DNA from: Acidimicrobiaceae bacterium
GTDB lineage: Bacteria; Actinomycetota; Acidimicrobiia; Acidimicrobiales; RAAP-2
Direction of reading: 5' to 3'
DNA length: 35,561 bases
Assembly (NCBI GenBank): GCA_003169675.1
Contig: PNAT01000105.1
Coordinates: forward strand, 1 to 35,561
Translations under genes and position numbers: made by a program
The notes under the pieces: model-generated
What the model saw: the letters and a program-made list of their open reading frames with translations, nothing else
What the model was told of the DNA's origin: nothing
Databases searched by the model: none
In this document: positions 1 through 8,380 of the stretch, piece after piece
Layout of the letters: each line of letters starts with the position of its first letter
Position numbering within the stretch: position 1 is the stretch's first letter

Positions 1-1343
1 GGGGACACGTCGCAGAGGCGGACGAAGAAATCAGTGTGCTCCAATGAGGAGCGCAGGTAGAGCGAGGCCGTGAGGGGCCCGATCACCGTGACGTCGTCAG
101 CCATGACCCCACTGGTATAGGTCAGCACGTCCCGGCGGCCCTCCCGCTTGCGTTGATCCTTGCGACCGGCGCGGCGGAAGTTCAGCGCTGGACCGCCGAA
201 GCCAGGGGTCGGGTCGGACGGGTTGTAGTGGAAGCGGTCGGGCGGACTGTCACCCGGAGCGGTTGTGGCGAGCGTCCCGTTGCGACCGAGATACCAATGT
301 TGTGTCTCCGCCGTGGGAGGCCAGTGCGAGAACTCACGCCAGGTGGCCGAGCCCATGACGAAGACCTTCACGGAAGCCCGGGGGTCCCTGGCGGGCTGAT
401 CACCGAGCAGCTCGTCGAACCATTCAAATCCATCGCGCATGGCGGCACCCGTGCCACGCGCGCTGGAGTGGGTCCAGGGGCCGATGGTGAGGCGAGCCGG
501 TCGACCGGCGTCGCGCAACGCTTCGTAGTCGGCCACCTGTGCCGGCAAGAACAGGTCGTACCACCCGCAGACCAAGCTGGCCGGAGGGATGGAATCCAGC
601 TGGCTCCCGAAATTTGTCCCGTCCCACCAGCGGTCGCCGGGTGCCTCATGGACCAGCCAGTCCTGGAAGTACGGGACGGGCTGACCGACCATCGTTGCAT
701 CGCTCTTGGCCAGAGGGAGGACCGAGGCGGCAGAGTCCAGCACCTTGGCGGCGCGCAGCTGGGATCCAATGATCTGTCTCGAAGACATCTCCTGGAACGC
801 AATCTGGTAGAGCCAGGTCAGGCCGGTCTCCAGGCCGAACGATCGGCCGGGATAGACGATGGCATCGCGGAAATACGAGGCGGTGAAACTGAGTGCCATG
901 CCCTTGACGAAGTCGGGGGCGTCCTCGGCAACGGCCCACTGGGTCAGCCCGAGGTAGCTGGGGCCATACGTGAGGAGGCGCCCGTCGAACCACGGCTGGG
1001 CGGCGATCCACTCCTGGGTGGACCGTCCATCGGACTGCTCATTGTGCATGGGGACCCAGTCCCCCTCCGACCCGAACGTGCCCCGGCAGCTCTGGATCAC
1101 CACCTGGTAGCCCCGCTCGGCGAAGAGGCGGCCCAACATTCCGAGCTGGCTCCGTCCGTAGGGCGAGCGCAAGAGGACGGTCGGTGGCGACGTGGCGCCA
1201 GGGTTGGTCGGGTACCAACGGTCGGCCAGAAGCGTCATGCCGTCCGGCATTTTGGCCGTCAGGTCGCGCTCGACCGACACGGCTCGGGTGTGAGCCGGCG
1301 GCAGCTTGGCCAGCCGGCCCATGAGGACACTCCCAACGGTCAT
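1..1343 (-). CDS. CocE/NonD family hydrolase (X-Pro dipeptidyl-peptidase-like), 3' end outside window
   Basis: An open frame runs from the ATG at 1343 to the window edge without a stop (447 codons seen). It is an alpha/beta-hydrolase of the CocE/NonD esterase or acyl-peptidase type. The nucleophile motif GPSYLG is seen with Ser near residue 129, followed by WYDLF (acid) and IGPWTHS (His). The last visible part reads LTYTSGVMADDVTVIGPL and then TDFFVRLCDV, which is the start of the jelly-roll PepX_C domain. The family usually has 500-600 residues, so about 100 C-terminal residues are missing. There is no clear signal peptide. The start follows GGGGAGG about 10 nt upstream and lies 18 bp after cimA, so it is probably the last gene of the leuB-ilvE-cimA transcript. 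The substrate cannot be predicted. Confidence 0.88.
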   Translation of the reverse strand, partial: MTVGSVLMGRLAKLPPAHTRAVSVERDLTAKMPDGMTLLADRWYPTNPGATSPPTVLLRSPYGRSQLGMLGRLFAERGYQVVIQSCRGTFGSEGDWVPMHNEQSDGRSTQEWIAAQPWFDGRLLTYGPSYLGLTQWAVAEDAPDFVKGMALSFTASYFRDAIVYPGRSFGLETGLTWLYQIAFQEMSSRQIIGSQLRAAKVLDSAASVLPLAKSDATMVGQPVPYFQDWLVHEAPGDRWWDGTNFGSQLDSIPPASLVCGWYDLFLPAQVADYEALRDAGRPARLTIGPWTHSSARGTGAAMRDGFEWFDELLGDQPARDPRASVKVFVMGSATWREFSHWPPTAETQHWYLGRNGTLATTAPGDSPPDRFHYNPSDPTPGFGGPALNFRRAGRKDQRKREGRRDVLTYTSGVMADDVTVIGPLTASLYLRSSLEHTDFFVRLCDVS

Positions 1344-1361
1344 CGATATATGCCTCCCCGG

Positions 1362-3056
1362 TTAGTCCCCGTGGAGAAGCCCGAAGACCACCGAATCGTA
1401 GAGGGCCTGCCAACTGGCCTCAATTATGTTCTCGGACACGCCGATGGTGGTCCAGGTGCGTTCGCCGTCGGTGGTGTCGACCAGGACCCGGGTGATGGCG
1501 CCGGTGCCCTTGCCCGTATCGAGCACCCGGACCCGGTAGTCGGTGAGGTGAATGGTGGACAGCACGGGGTACTTGGAGCCGATGGCCGCACGAAGGGCGG
1601 CGTCGAGGGCGTTCACCGGCCCGTTTCCTTCGGCCGTGGCCACGATGCGCTCGGTCCCCACATGGAGCTTTACCGTGGCCTCGGTCGTCACCCCGGGTGG
1701 CCCACCGGGGGCACCGTCCTCACGCTCGCCGTGGTCGGTGATGACCCGGAATGACTCCACGGTGAAGTAGTCGGCCAACCAGCCGGTGGCCCGGCGCAGC
1801 AGGAGCTCGAGCGAGCCGTCTGCCACCTCGAAGTGGTAGCCCTCGTGCTCCAGGCGCTTGAGCTCGTCCAGCACCCGGCCGAGGACCTCGCCGTCGAGCT
1901 CCAGTCCGAGTTCCGCCGCCTTCATGGCCAGGGTGGAACGCCCGGCCATCTCCGAGACGACCACCCGGGTGCCGTTCCCAATGGAGTTCGGCTCGACGTG
2001 CTCGTAGAGGTCGGCGCTGCGGGCCACCGCACTGGCATGGAGCCCTCCCTTGTGGGCGAAGACCGAATTCCCCACGTAGGGCTGTTGTGGGTTGGGTGCG
2101 ATGTTCACCACTTCGGCGATGTGGTGGGCTACCGGGGTCAGGCGTTCCATGCGGCCGGGGGGGAGGGTGCGGATGTTGAGCTTGAGCGAGAGATTCGGGA
2201 TGATGGCGGACAAATCTGTATTGCCGGCCCGTTCCCCGTAGCCGTTGACGCATCCTTGGACCTGGGTGACCCCGGCCTGCACGGCCACCAACGAGTTGGC
2301 CACCGCGCATCCGGCGTCGTTATGGCAGTGGATCCCCAATTGCGTGTTGGTGCGCTCCCGGACGTCGGCGACCGCTTGGCCGACGTCGTCAGGGAGTGAG
2401 CCTCCATTGGTGTCGCAGAGCACCAGGGCCTCGGCGCCCGCCTCCTCGGCTACCGCCAATACGGACAGAGCAAAGTCCGGATTGCGACGGTAGCCGTCGA
2501 AGAAGTGCTCGGCATCGAGGAAGACGCGGAGATCGTGGGCGCGCAGGTACTGCACCGAGTCGCGCACCATGGCCACCGCCTCGTCGAGCGACGTGCGCAA
2601 CGCTTCGGCCACATGTCGATCCCAGGCCTTGGCCACGATGCAGGCCACCGGTGCGCCCGCGGCGATGAGGTTGGAGAGGACGGCGTCATCCTCCGGACGG
2701 ACACCGGGACGCCGAGTCGAGCCGAAGGCCACCAGGGTGGCGGTGTGGAGCTGAAGTTCCTTGGCGGCGCGGGCGAAGAACTCAACGTCCTTGGGATTGG
2801 CCCCGGGCCACCCGCCTTCAATGAAGGTGACGCCCAGGTGGTCGAGCTGCTCGGCCACCCGGAGCTTGTCGTCCACCGTGAGGGAGAGGCCTTCCTGCTG
2901 GCTCCCGTCGCGCAGGATCGTGTCGAAGATGTCGACCGAAGTGGGCAGCTCGGGCACGGAGAAGTCGTGAGCATGGCTGGTATGCCCGTGCGCATGGGTG
3001 TGGCGGGCGCCGCCGTGGCTGTGGGACTCGGGCGACCTGTCGGGTTCAGTCGACAT
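1362..3056 (-). CDS. cimA: (R)-citramalate synthase CimA
   Basis: The protein has 564 aa and belongs to the DRE-TIM metallolyases (LeuA/CimA/homocitrate synthase). It condenses pyruvate with acetyl-CoA to citramalate, opening a threonine-independent route to 2-ketobutyrate and isoleucine. Visible motifs are DTILRDGSQQEG (residues 45-56) and GIHCHNDAG for metal binding; the C-terminal 120 residues match the LeuA allosteric domain (EGNGPVNALDAALRAAI). The long form and the DGSQQEG variant fit the CimA (TIGR00977-like) branch better than LeuA, and a separate leuA lies at 12775-14505. The ATG at 3056 overlaps the ilvE stop by 11 bp, so translation is probably coupled. Residues 12-30 form a His-rich tail (8 His) ahead of the conserved domain, which is unusual. 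Function is confident; direct proof of substrate preference is not possible from sequence. Confidence 0.93.
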   Translation of the reverse strand: MSTEPDRSPESHSHGGARHTHAHGHTSHAHDFSVPELPTSVDIFDTILRDGSQQEGLSLTVDDKLRVAEQLDHLGVTFIEGGWPGANPKDVEFFARAAKELQLHTATLVAFGSTRRPGVRPEDDAVLSNLIAAGAPVACIVAKAWDRHVAEALRTSLDEAVAMVRDSVQYLRAHDLRVFLDAEHFFDGYRRNPDFALSVLAVAEEAGAEALVLCDTNGGSLPDDVGQAVADVRERTNTQLGIHCHNDAGCAVANSLVAVQAGVTQVQGCVNGYGERAGNTDLSAIIPNLSLKLNIRTLPPGRMERLTPVAHHIAEVVNIAPNPQQPYVGNSVFAHKGGLHASAVARSADLYEHVEPNSIGNGTRVVVSEMAGRSTLAMKAAELGLELDGEVLGRVLDELKRLEHEGYHFEVADGSLELLLRRATGWLADYFTVESFRVITDHGEREDGAPGGPPGVTTEATVKLHVGTERIVATAEGNGPVNALDAALRAAIGSKYPVLSTIHLTDYRVRVLDTGKGTGAITRVLVDTTDGERTWTTIGVSENIIEASWQALYDSVVFGLLHGD

Positions 3057-3975
3057 GGTCGAGCCAGTCCTTATGGGCGTCAACTTCGCCGCGCACGGTG
3101 GCGAAGTAGGTCCGCTGGACCTCGAGGGTGATGGGACCGGGGCGGCCGGCGCCCACCGGGCGGTCGTCAACGGCGCGGATGGGCACCACCTCGGCGGCCG
3201 TGCCGGTGAGAAAGGCCTCGTCGGCCAGGTAGAGGTCAGTGCGGATGATTGGTTCGTGACGGACCTCGAAGCCGAGGTCGCGGGCGATGGTCTCGACGGA
3301 GTCCTGGGTGATGCCGGCCAGCGCACCCGAGTCCGAAGTCGGCGGGGTCACGATTACCCCGTCACGCACGATGAAGATGTTCTCGCCGGTGCACTCGCTG
3401 ACCGTGCCGTTGGGAGCGAGGAGTATGGCCTCGTCGTATCCAGCCTTGATCGCCTCCACCTTGGCCAGGGACGAGTTCACGTACATACCGGTGCCCTTGG
3501 CCGCCGTGGGCACCGCGTTTGGGTCGTGGCGCCGCCACGAGCTCACCTTGACCGACACCCCGTTGGCCACGCCGTCCTCGCCCAGGTAGGTGCCCCACGG
3601 CCAGGCCGCGATGGACACGTTGGTGGGGCACGACAGGGGGTTCAGGCCCATTTCGCCGTAGCCCAGGTAGATGAGCGGGCGCAGGTAGCAGCCGTCGAAC
3701 ATTGCGTTGACCCGGACCACGTCGCGAGTGGCGTCGATGATCTCGTCGACGGTATAGGGGACGTCGATCATGAATATCTTGGCCGAGGCGAAGAGCCGCC
3801 GGATGTGGTCACCCAGCCGGAACACGGCCACGCCGCGCGAGGTCGGGTAGGCCCGAATCCCCTCGAAGACACCGGAGCCGTAGTGCATGGTGTGGGTGAG
3901 CACGTGCACCGTGGCGTCGGCCCAGTCGACGAGCTCGCCGTCCATCCAGATCTTGTCGGTCGGGGTGATGGGCAT
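3046..3975 (-). CDS. ilvE: Branched-chain amino acid aminotransferase
   Basis: This is a 309-aa fold-type IV PLP aminotransferase, the usual length for IlvE. It transfers the amino group from glutamate to the 2-keto acids of Leu, Ile and Val. Seen: the HYGSGVFEGIRAY segment near residues 31-43, the PLP lysine in VPTAAKGTG (Lys160), and the family signature from NGTVSECTGENIF onward, with GALAGITQDSVETIA further on. D-amino-acid transaminase and ADC lyase share the fold, but the N-terminal FEGIRAY motif and the leuB/cimA neighbours support IlvE. Its start is 3 bp after the leuB stop and its Shine-Dalgarno GAAAGG lies in the last codons of leuB, so the two genes are coupled. Confidence 0.95.
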   Translation of the reverse strand: MPITPTDKIWMDGELVDWADATVHVLTHTMHYGSGVFEGIRAYPTSRGVAVFRLGDHIRRLFASAKIFMIDVPYTVDEIIDATRDVVRVNAMFDGCYLRPLIYLGYGEMGLNPLSCPTNVSIAAWPWGTYLGEDGVANGVSVKVSSWRRHDPNAVPTAAKGTGMYVNSSLAKVEAIKAGYDEAILLAPNGTVSECTGENIFIVRDGVIVTPPTSDSGALAGITQDSVETIARDLGFEVRHEPIIRTDLYLADEAFLTGTAAEVVPIRAVDDRPVGAGRPGPITLEVQRTYFATVRGEVDAHKDWLDHVD

Positions 3976-3978
3976 CGT

Positions 3979-5031
3979 TCAAAGCCTTTCTGCGATGGCG
4001 TCGCCCACGGCAGTCGTGGACAGTTGCTCGTTCGAGTTGGGGAAATCGGGGTTGGACATGTCGTTGGTCTGCACGGACAGGGCCCCCAGGATCCGCTCGG
4101 CGGCGTCACCCTCGCCCAGGTGCTGCAGCATGAGGGCGGCCGAGTGGATGGCGGCCAAAGGGTTGGCTATCCCCTGGCCAGCGATGTCGTGTGCAGCGCC
4201 GTGTACCGGCTCAAAGAGGGAGGGCCCGGTGCGGGCCGGGTTCAGGTTGGCCGAGGCGGCGAACCCGATCCCGCCGCTGATCACGCCGGCCAGGTCGGTG
4301 AGGATGTCGCCGAAGAGGTTGTCGGTCACGATGACGTCATAGCGGGCGGGCTGGTCCACCAGGTAGATGCAGGCGGCATCGACGTGGTTGTAGTCCCAAG
4401 TGATGTCGGGGTACTCGGTTGCCACTTCGGTGACGGTGCGGCTCCACAGATCGCCGGCGAAGGTGAGCACGTTGGTCTTGTGCACCAGGGTCAGATGGTG
4501 GTCCGGCCGCCGCCCGGCCAGCTCGAAGGCGAAGCGCACGCAACGCTCGACGCCCATGCGGGTGTTCACCGAGCCCTGGGTGGCCACTTCGGCCGCCGTC
4601 CCCTTGCGCAGGAAACCACCCTCACCGGCGTAGGTACCCTCGGTGTTCTCCCGGATGACCACGAAGTCGGCGCCTGCGGCGATCGATCCCGGGACGCCGG
4701 CGAAGGGACGGAGGTTCACGTAGAGATCGAGCTCGAAGCGGAGCCGCAGGAGAAGTCCACGCTCCAAGGTGCCCGGGGGCACCGAGGTGTCGCCCACGGG
4801 TGGGCCGACGGCGCCGAGCAGGATGGCGTCGAAGGTCCGCAGCTCCGCCAGCACGTCGTCGGGCAGCACGCTGCCGTCTCTCAAGTAGCGGGCGGCCCCG
4901 AGGTCGAAATCGGTGACCTCCAAGTCGACGCCGGCCGCCGTCACCACCTTGAGTGCCTCGGCGCACACCTCCGGCCCGATGCCGTCACCACCGATGACGG
5001 CGACCCGATGCCTGGTGCTGCCTGAGCTCAC
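3979..5031 (-). CDS. leuB: 3-isopropylmalate dehydrogenase
   Basis: The protein has 350 aa and is an NAD-dependent beta-decarboxylating dehydrogenase. It oxidises 3-isopropylmalate in leucine synthesis and, in the citramalate route, 3-methylmalate. Seen: the N-terminal [10 protein letters not shown], the substrate loop [15 protein letters not shown], the metal-binding [13 protein letters not shown] and the C-terminal [20 protein letters not shown] with the NAD-contacting region. Isocitrate or tartrate dehydrogenases share these blocks; the neighbours ilvE and cimA favour LeuB. The start is GTG with AAGGTAGGA just upstream. It is the first structural gene after the leader and terminator at 5057-5149, so its transcription is probably attenuated by branched-chain amino acid supply. 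Confidence 0.93.
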   Translation of the reverse strand: MSSGSTRHRVAVIGGDGIGPEVCAEALKVVTAAGVDLEVTDFDLGAARYLRDGSVLPDDVLAELRTFDAILLGAVGPPVGDTSVPPGTLERGLLLRLRFELDLYVNLRPFAGVPGSIAAGADFVVIRENTEGTYAGEGGFLRKGTAAEVATQGSVNTRMGVERCVRFAFELAGRRPDHHLTLVHKTNVLTFAGDLWSRTVTEVATEYPDITWDYNHVDAACIYLVDQPARYDVIVTDNLFGDILTDLAGVISGGIGFAASANLNPARTGPSLFEPVHGAAHDIAGQGIANPLAAIHSAALMLQHLGEGDAAERILGALSVQTNDMSNPDFPNSNEQLSTTAVGDAIAERL

Positions 5032-5056
5032 TGTTCCTACCTTTTATGAGGGGAAT

Positions 5057-5084
5057 TGAAAAACCGCCCACGCAGTGGACGGTT
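5057..5084 (-). terminator. Intrinsic terminator (attenuator) before leuB
   Basis: Read on the minus strand, AACCGTCCAC-TGC-GTGGGCGGTT forms a 10-bp stem with one G-U pair and a 3-nt loop, and its last Ts extend to a run of five. It lies between the leader ORF and leuB, where it would stop transcription before the gene. The loop plus 3' arm contain GCGTGG (plus-strand 5068-5073), which can pair with CCACGC in the 3' arm of the preceding hairpin (plus-strand 5094-5099). That alternative fold would break the terminator. Confidence 0.85.
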
Positions 5085-5088
5085 CGAC

Positions 5089-5111
5089 GGCGCGCGTGGA
5101 TGTGGCGCGCC
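5089..5111 (-). promoter_or_regulatory. Leader hairpin before the leuB terminator
   Basis: On the minus strand GGCGCGC-CACATCCAC-GCGCGCC is a perfect 7-bp stem with a 9-nt loop. Its first base is the last base of the leader stop codon. A ribosome stalled on the Leu/Val/Ile codons would cover the 5' arm and free the 3' arm to pair with the terminator. This matches the anti-antiterminator of classical attenuators, by inference. Confidence 0.75.
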
Positions 5112-5149
5112 TAGTGAATAATGCCTACAAGGTTCTCGAAGCGGTGCAT
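5111..5149 (-). CDS. Leader peptide of leuB-ilvE-cimA operon (MHRFENLVGIIH)
   Basis: This is a 12-codon ORF, ATG CAC CGC TTC GAG AAC CTT GTA GGC ATT ATT CAC TAG. Four of its last six codons are Leu, Val, Ile and Ile. The chosen codons CTT, GTA and ATT are ones this GC-rich genome avoids in its large genes, which would make stalling more sensitive. It is followed immediately by a GC hairpin and a terminator and precedes branched-chain amino acid genes. Ribosome-mediated attenuation leaders of this kind are known for ilv and leu operons of enterobacteria and corynebacteria. No Shine-Dalgarno is convincing; the promoter boxes upstream suggest leaderless translation. Confidence 0.8.
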   Translation of the reverse strand: MHRFENLVGIIH

Positions 5150-5158
5150 GACCACATC

Positions 5159-5187
5159 AGTCTCTCGCGACGAGCCGCCTCCGTCAA
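5159..5187 (-). promoter_or_regulatory. Promoter of the leuB leader transcript
   Basis: On the minus strand TTGACG (5187-5182), 17 bp, then GAGACT (5164-5159). The -35 box is good and the -10 box is weak. The leader ATG begins 9 nt after the -10 box, so the transcript would start at or just before the ATG. The same geometry is seen before leuA and ilvB. Confidence 0.6.
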
Positions 5188-5288
5188 CATCGCCCCGCCG
5201 GTCCGGCACTGACCCGGTCAGGAGCCGATTAGCCTTGTTCGAGCCCGCGGTGCCCGCCACCGCCGGCATCCGGGACGAAGGACACGCT

Positions 5289-5789
5289 GTGACCAACGCA
5301 TCAACCAACGAATCCGAAGGCACCAAGCTCACCCAGGTGACCTATGACCGCCTGGTGGCCGAGCTGGAGGATCTGACCACGCGGGGCCGGGTGGAGATCG
5401 CCGAGCAGATTGAGTCGGCGCGTGCCCTGGGCGACCTGAGCGAGAACGGCGACTACCACGCCGCCAAGGACTTCCAGGGGAAAATGGAGTCCCGCGTCCG
5501 GCAGCTCCAGGCCCTGCTCAAGCAGGCCAAGGTGGTCGACGAGTCCGAGACCGGAGACGGCAGCGTCACCACAGGCAGCACGGTGACGCTGCGCTACAAA
5601 GGCGACGACGAGGACGATATGCAGACGTTCTTCGTGGGCTCCATTGAGGAGCGACATGATGATCTCCCGGTGCTCTCACCCAGCGCTCCGCTGGGCCAGG
5701 TCCTCATGGGACGGAACGCCGGCGACACGGTGGAGTACAAGGCTCCGGGCGGCATCCTGCGGGTCGAGATCGTGGCGGTCGAGCCCTGA
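5289..5789 (+). CDS. greA: Transcription elongation factor GreA
   Basis: The protein has 166 aa. GreA binds the secondary channel of RNA polymerase and stimulates transcript cleavage in backtracked complexes. The N-terminal coiled coil carries [13 protein letters not shown] with the two acidic tip residues Asp49 and Glu52, equivalent to Asp41/Glu44 of E. coli. The C-terminal FKBP-like domain ends with [17 protein letters not shown] and the [13 protein letters not shown] strand. The GTG start is chosen because GAAGGA lies 6 nt upstream and the family N-terminus begins here; the frame is open further upstream but not GreA-like. The stop overlaps the leuC ATG by one base (TGATG), so greA and leuC are translationally coupled, an unusual partnership. 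It is divergent from the leuB leader. Confidence 0.95.
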   Translation: MTNASTNESEGTKLTQVTYDRLVAELEDLTTRGRVEIAEQIESARALGDLSENGDYHAAKDFQGKMESRVRQLQALLKQAKVVDESETGDGSVTTGSTVTLRYKGDDEDDMQTFFVGSIEERHDDLPVLSPSAPLGQVLMGRNAGDTVEYKAPGGILRVEIVAVEP

Positions 5790-7192
5790 TGGCGCCGCGC
5801 ACGCTGTCCGAGAAGATCTGGGACGCGCATGTGGTGCATGCGGCCGAGGGTGAGCCCGACCTCCTCTTCATCGACCTGCACCTGGTGCACGAGGTCACCT
5901 CACCGCAGGCGTTTGACGGCTTGCGGCTGGCCGGACGCAAGGTGCGGCGGCCCGAACTCACCGTGGCCACGGCCGACCACAACGTCCCCACCACCGACAT
6001 CGACAAGCCGGTGGCCGATCCGATCTCGGCCCAGCAGCTCCAGGTGCTCAGCGCCAACACCGACGAGTTCGGGATCACCTGCTTCCCCATGGGCGACCCA
6101 AACCAGGGCATCGTCCACGTCATCGGCCCTGAGCAGGGCTGGACCCAACCCGGCATGACGATCGTGTGCGGCGACAGCCACACCTCGACTCACGGCGCCT
6201 TCGGCGCCCTGGCCTTCGGGATCGGGACGAGCGAGGTGGAACATGTGCTGGCCACCCAGACCCTCTCGGCAATCCGGCCCCGGACCATGGCGGTCACCGT
6301 CGAGGGTGACCTCGAACCCGGCGTCACCGCCAAGGACGTGGCCCTCACCGTCATCGGCATCATCGGAACGGGTGGAGGGATCGGGCACGTCATTGAGTAT
6401 CGAGGCTCGGCCATTCGCGGTCTGTCGATGGAGGGCCGCATGACGCTGTGCAATATGAGCATTGAAGGTGGGGCGCGGGCCGGACTGGTGGCACCCGATC
6501 AGACCACGTTCGACTACATAGAAGGACTCGATCACGCGCCGTCAGGTGAAGCCTGGGATTCCGCCCTGGCCTACTGGCGCACCCTGCCCACCGACGAGGG
6601 TGCGGTGTTCGACAAGGAAGTGCTCATTGACGCGGGCACCATCACGCCCCATGTCACCTGGGGCACCAATCCGGCCCAGGTGACCGCCATCAGCGGATCG
6701 GTCCCCGACCCCGAATCAATGGAGGATGCCGGCGATCGGGAGGCGGCCGTGCGCGCCCTGGCCTACATGGGCCTGGCCGCCGGCACACCGATGCGGGAGG
6801 TGAGTGTGGACACGGTGTTCTTGGGCAGCTGCACCAATTCCCGCATTGAAGACCTGCGGGCCGCCGCCGATGTGCTGCGCGGTCGTCACGTGCATACCGG
6901 CCTGCGGGCACTGGCAGTGCCCGGGTCGCACCGGGTCAAGGCCCAGGCCGAAGCCGAGGGGCTGGACAAGATCTTCACCAGTGCCGGCTTCGAGTGGCGG
7001 GAGCCGGGCTGCTCCATGTGCCTGGCCATGAACCCCGACAAGTTGGCTGTCGGTGAGCGATGCGCCTCGACCTCGAACCGCAACTTCGAAGGGCGCCAGG
7101 GCCGGGGCGGGCGCACCCACCTGGTCTCCCCCGCCGTGGCGGCCGCCACCGCAGTGGCCGGCACCTTCGCCCTTCCCGAGGACCTGGATTGA
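5789..7192 (+). CDS. leuC: 3-isopropylmalate dehydratase large subunit
   Basis: The protein has 467 aa, the standard LeuC length. With LeuD it isomerises 2- to 3-isopropylmalate, and also citramalate to 3-methylmalate in the CimA route. The [4Fe-4S] ligands are visible: Cys348 in FLGSCTNSR, and Cys408 and Cys411 in [10 protein letters not shown]. Other aconitase-family blocks are [15 protein letters not shown] and [15 protein letters not shown]. The ATG overlaps the greA stop and the TGA overlaps the leuD ATG by one base each, so greA, leuC and leuD form one coupled unit. Confidence 0.96.
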   Translation: MAPRTLSEKIWDAHVVHAAEGEPDLLFIDLHLVHEVTSPQAFDGLRLAGRKVRRPELTVATADHNVPTTDIDKPVADPISAQQLQVLSANTDEFGITCFPMGDPNQGIVHVIGPEQGWTQPGMTIVCGDSHTSTHGAFGALAFGIGTSEVEHVLATQTLSAIRPRTMAVTVEGDLEPGVTAKDVALTVIGIIGTGGGIGHVIEYRGSAIRGLSMEGRMTLCNMSIEGGARAGLVAPDQTTFDYIEGLDHAPSGEAWDSALAYWRTLPTDEGAVFDKEVLIDAGTITPHVTWGTNPAQVTAISGSVPDPESMEDAGDREAAVRALAYMGLAAGTPMREVSVDTVFLGSCTNSRIEDLRAAADVLRGRHVHTGLRALAVPGSHRVKAQAEAEGLDKIFTSAGFEWREPGCSMCLAMNPDKLAVGERCASTSNRNFEGRQGRGGRTHLVSPAVAAATAVAGTFALPEDLD

Positions 7193-7782
7193 TGGAACCC
7201 GTCGTCATCGTCACGGGCCGAGCCGTGCCACTCGACCGCACCGACGTGGACACCGACCAGATCATCCCCTCCGATTGGCTCAAGCGGGTCGAGCGGACGG
7301 GCTTCGGCGCCGGCTTGTTCTCAGAGTGGCGAGACGACCGAGACTTCGTCCTCAACAATCCCGAATTCGTGGGGGCAACCATCCTGGTGTCCGGGCACAA
7401 CTTCGGCACCGGCTCCTCCCGCGAGCATGCCGTGTGGGCGCTGATGGACTTCGGTTTCCAGGCCGTGGTCTCCTCGCGCTTCGCTGACATCTTCCGCAAT
7501 AACTGCACCAAGCAGGGCCTGGTGCCGGTCCAAGTCTCACCGGAATTCGACCGTGCCTTGCTCGTTGCCGTCACGGCGGACCCCTCGCTCGAGATCACCA
7601 TCGACGTCGCCCGCAGCACCATTGAGGCACCGGCGGCCGGCCTGGCGGAGACCTTCCCGTTGGACGAATTCACTCGTCAACGCTTCCTCAACGGGTGGGA
7701 CGACATCGGTTTGTCGCTGCGGCACGTCGACGACATCACGGCCTACGAGAAGCGCCGGCCCGACTTTTTGCCATCGGCGTAG
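7192..7782 (+). CDS. leuD: 3-isopropylmalate dehydratase small subunit
   Basis: The protein has 196 aa and is the swivelling-domain partner of LeuC. Seen: RTDVDTDQIIPSDWLKR near the N-terminus, the substrate-contacting GHNFGTGSSREHAVWAL and SSRFADIFRNNCTKQGL. Its length agrees with bacterial LeuD of the 190-200 aa class. The ATG was chosen because it overlaps the leuC stop (TGATG). No leu gene follows; the next segment is accessory DNA with broken genes. Confidence 0.96.
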   Translation: MEPVVIVTGRAVPLDRTDVDTDQIIPSDWLKRVERTGFGAGLFSEWRDDRDFVLNNPEFVGATILVSGHNFGTGSSREHAVWALMDFGFQAVVSSRFADIFRNNCTKQGLVPVQVSPEFDRALLVAVTADPSLEITIDVARSTIEAPAAGLAETFPLDEFTRQRFLNGWDDIGLSLRHVDDITAYEKRRPDFLPSA

Positions 7783-7840
7783 AGGGGGAGCTTGGACGGG
7801 TGCGGCGAGGAGCCTCTGGCGGGCGGTCTGGGATTCTCCG

Positions 7841-8320
7841 ATGGCCTGGATCGCATTGATTGGCCTCGTCCTGTGTCCCGCAGCGTCTCTTGCCATGAAG
7901 TCCGTGCTCAGGCGTCGCTGGCCATCGACCACCTTTGTCATTTTGGACTGGCGTCGCTGGACCGGTCGAGAGTGGTTGGCCTCACTTTTGGCCGGTATCG
8001 CGCTGGTCACTTTGTCGGGAGGGATAGTCCTTGCTGCTGCAGGACATCCAAGCGGCCCCCGATTGAATCCGTCCTGGCCATGGGGTGTCCTAGGTATCGG
8101 ACTCACCGCTAGCTCACTCGCCATGATGGTGTGGTCGCAGTTGACAATGGGGGCGTCGTGGCGGGTTGGGCTCGATCGAAGTGAGACGACGGGATTGATC
8201 ACCACGGGCCCGTTCAACCGGGTGCGCAATCCCATCTACACGTCAATGATCGTGATGGCGATTGGGTTGACGGCGAACCCCTTCGGGTTCTCCATCAGGT
8301 CGCCCCAAACAATGGCCTGA
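7841..8320 (+). pseudogene. C-terminally truncated isoprenylcysteine methyltransferase-like membrane protein
   Basis: The 159-aa product has three hydrophobic segments (about residues 1-17, 44-64, 74-93) and then the motif TTGPFNRVRNPIYTSM. This is the S-adenosylmethionine-binding start of the ICMT/phospholipid methyltransferase-like family. In complete members two further helices and an RvEE...G..Y.Y...vkRfiP tail follow. Here the frame ends about 20 residues after the motif with an unrelated tail (FSIRSPQTMA). The gene is therefore probably broken, just before a toxin-antitoxin module. No good ribosome site is seen at the ATG. A functional short protein cannot be excluded. Confidence 0.6.
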
Positions 8321-8344
8321 ACTGCGCTCACCTTGGACTTCGCC

Positions 8345-8380
8345 TTGCCCAGATGAGGTAAATGTGCTACATGTAACACA
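8345..8380 (+). promoter_or_regulatory. Promoter and palindromic operator of the toxin-antitoxin pair
   Basis: TTGCCC (8345-8350), 17 bp, then TACATG (8368-8373), which ends 6 nt before the antitoxin ATG, so the mRNA is probably leaderless. The 18-bp near-perfect palindrome TGTGCTACATGTAACACA (8363-8380) covers the -10 box and touches the start codon. This is the expected position for autorepression by the antitoxin or toxin-antitoxin complex. Confidence 0.7.

Noticed and set aside
153-1754. Long plus-strand open frame opposite the CocE and cimA genes
   Set aside because: It is antisense to two proteins with clear family motifs, has low-complexity composition and matches no family I know; high GC makes such frames common.
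2998-5025. 675-codon plus-strand frame opposite ilvE and leuB
   Set aside because: It is the antisense shadow of two well-supported genes, rich in Gly, His and Val with no domain pattern.
5121-5288. Upstream extension of greA
   Set aside because: The frame is open but lies over the leuB leader and promoter; the GTG at 5289 has a Shine-Dalgarno and the family N-terminus.
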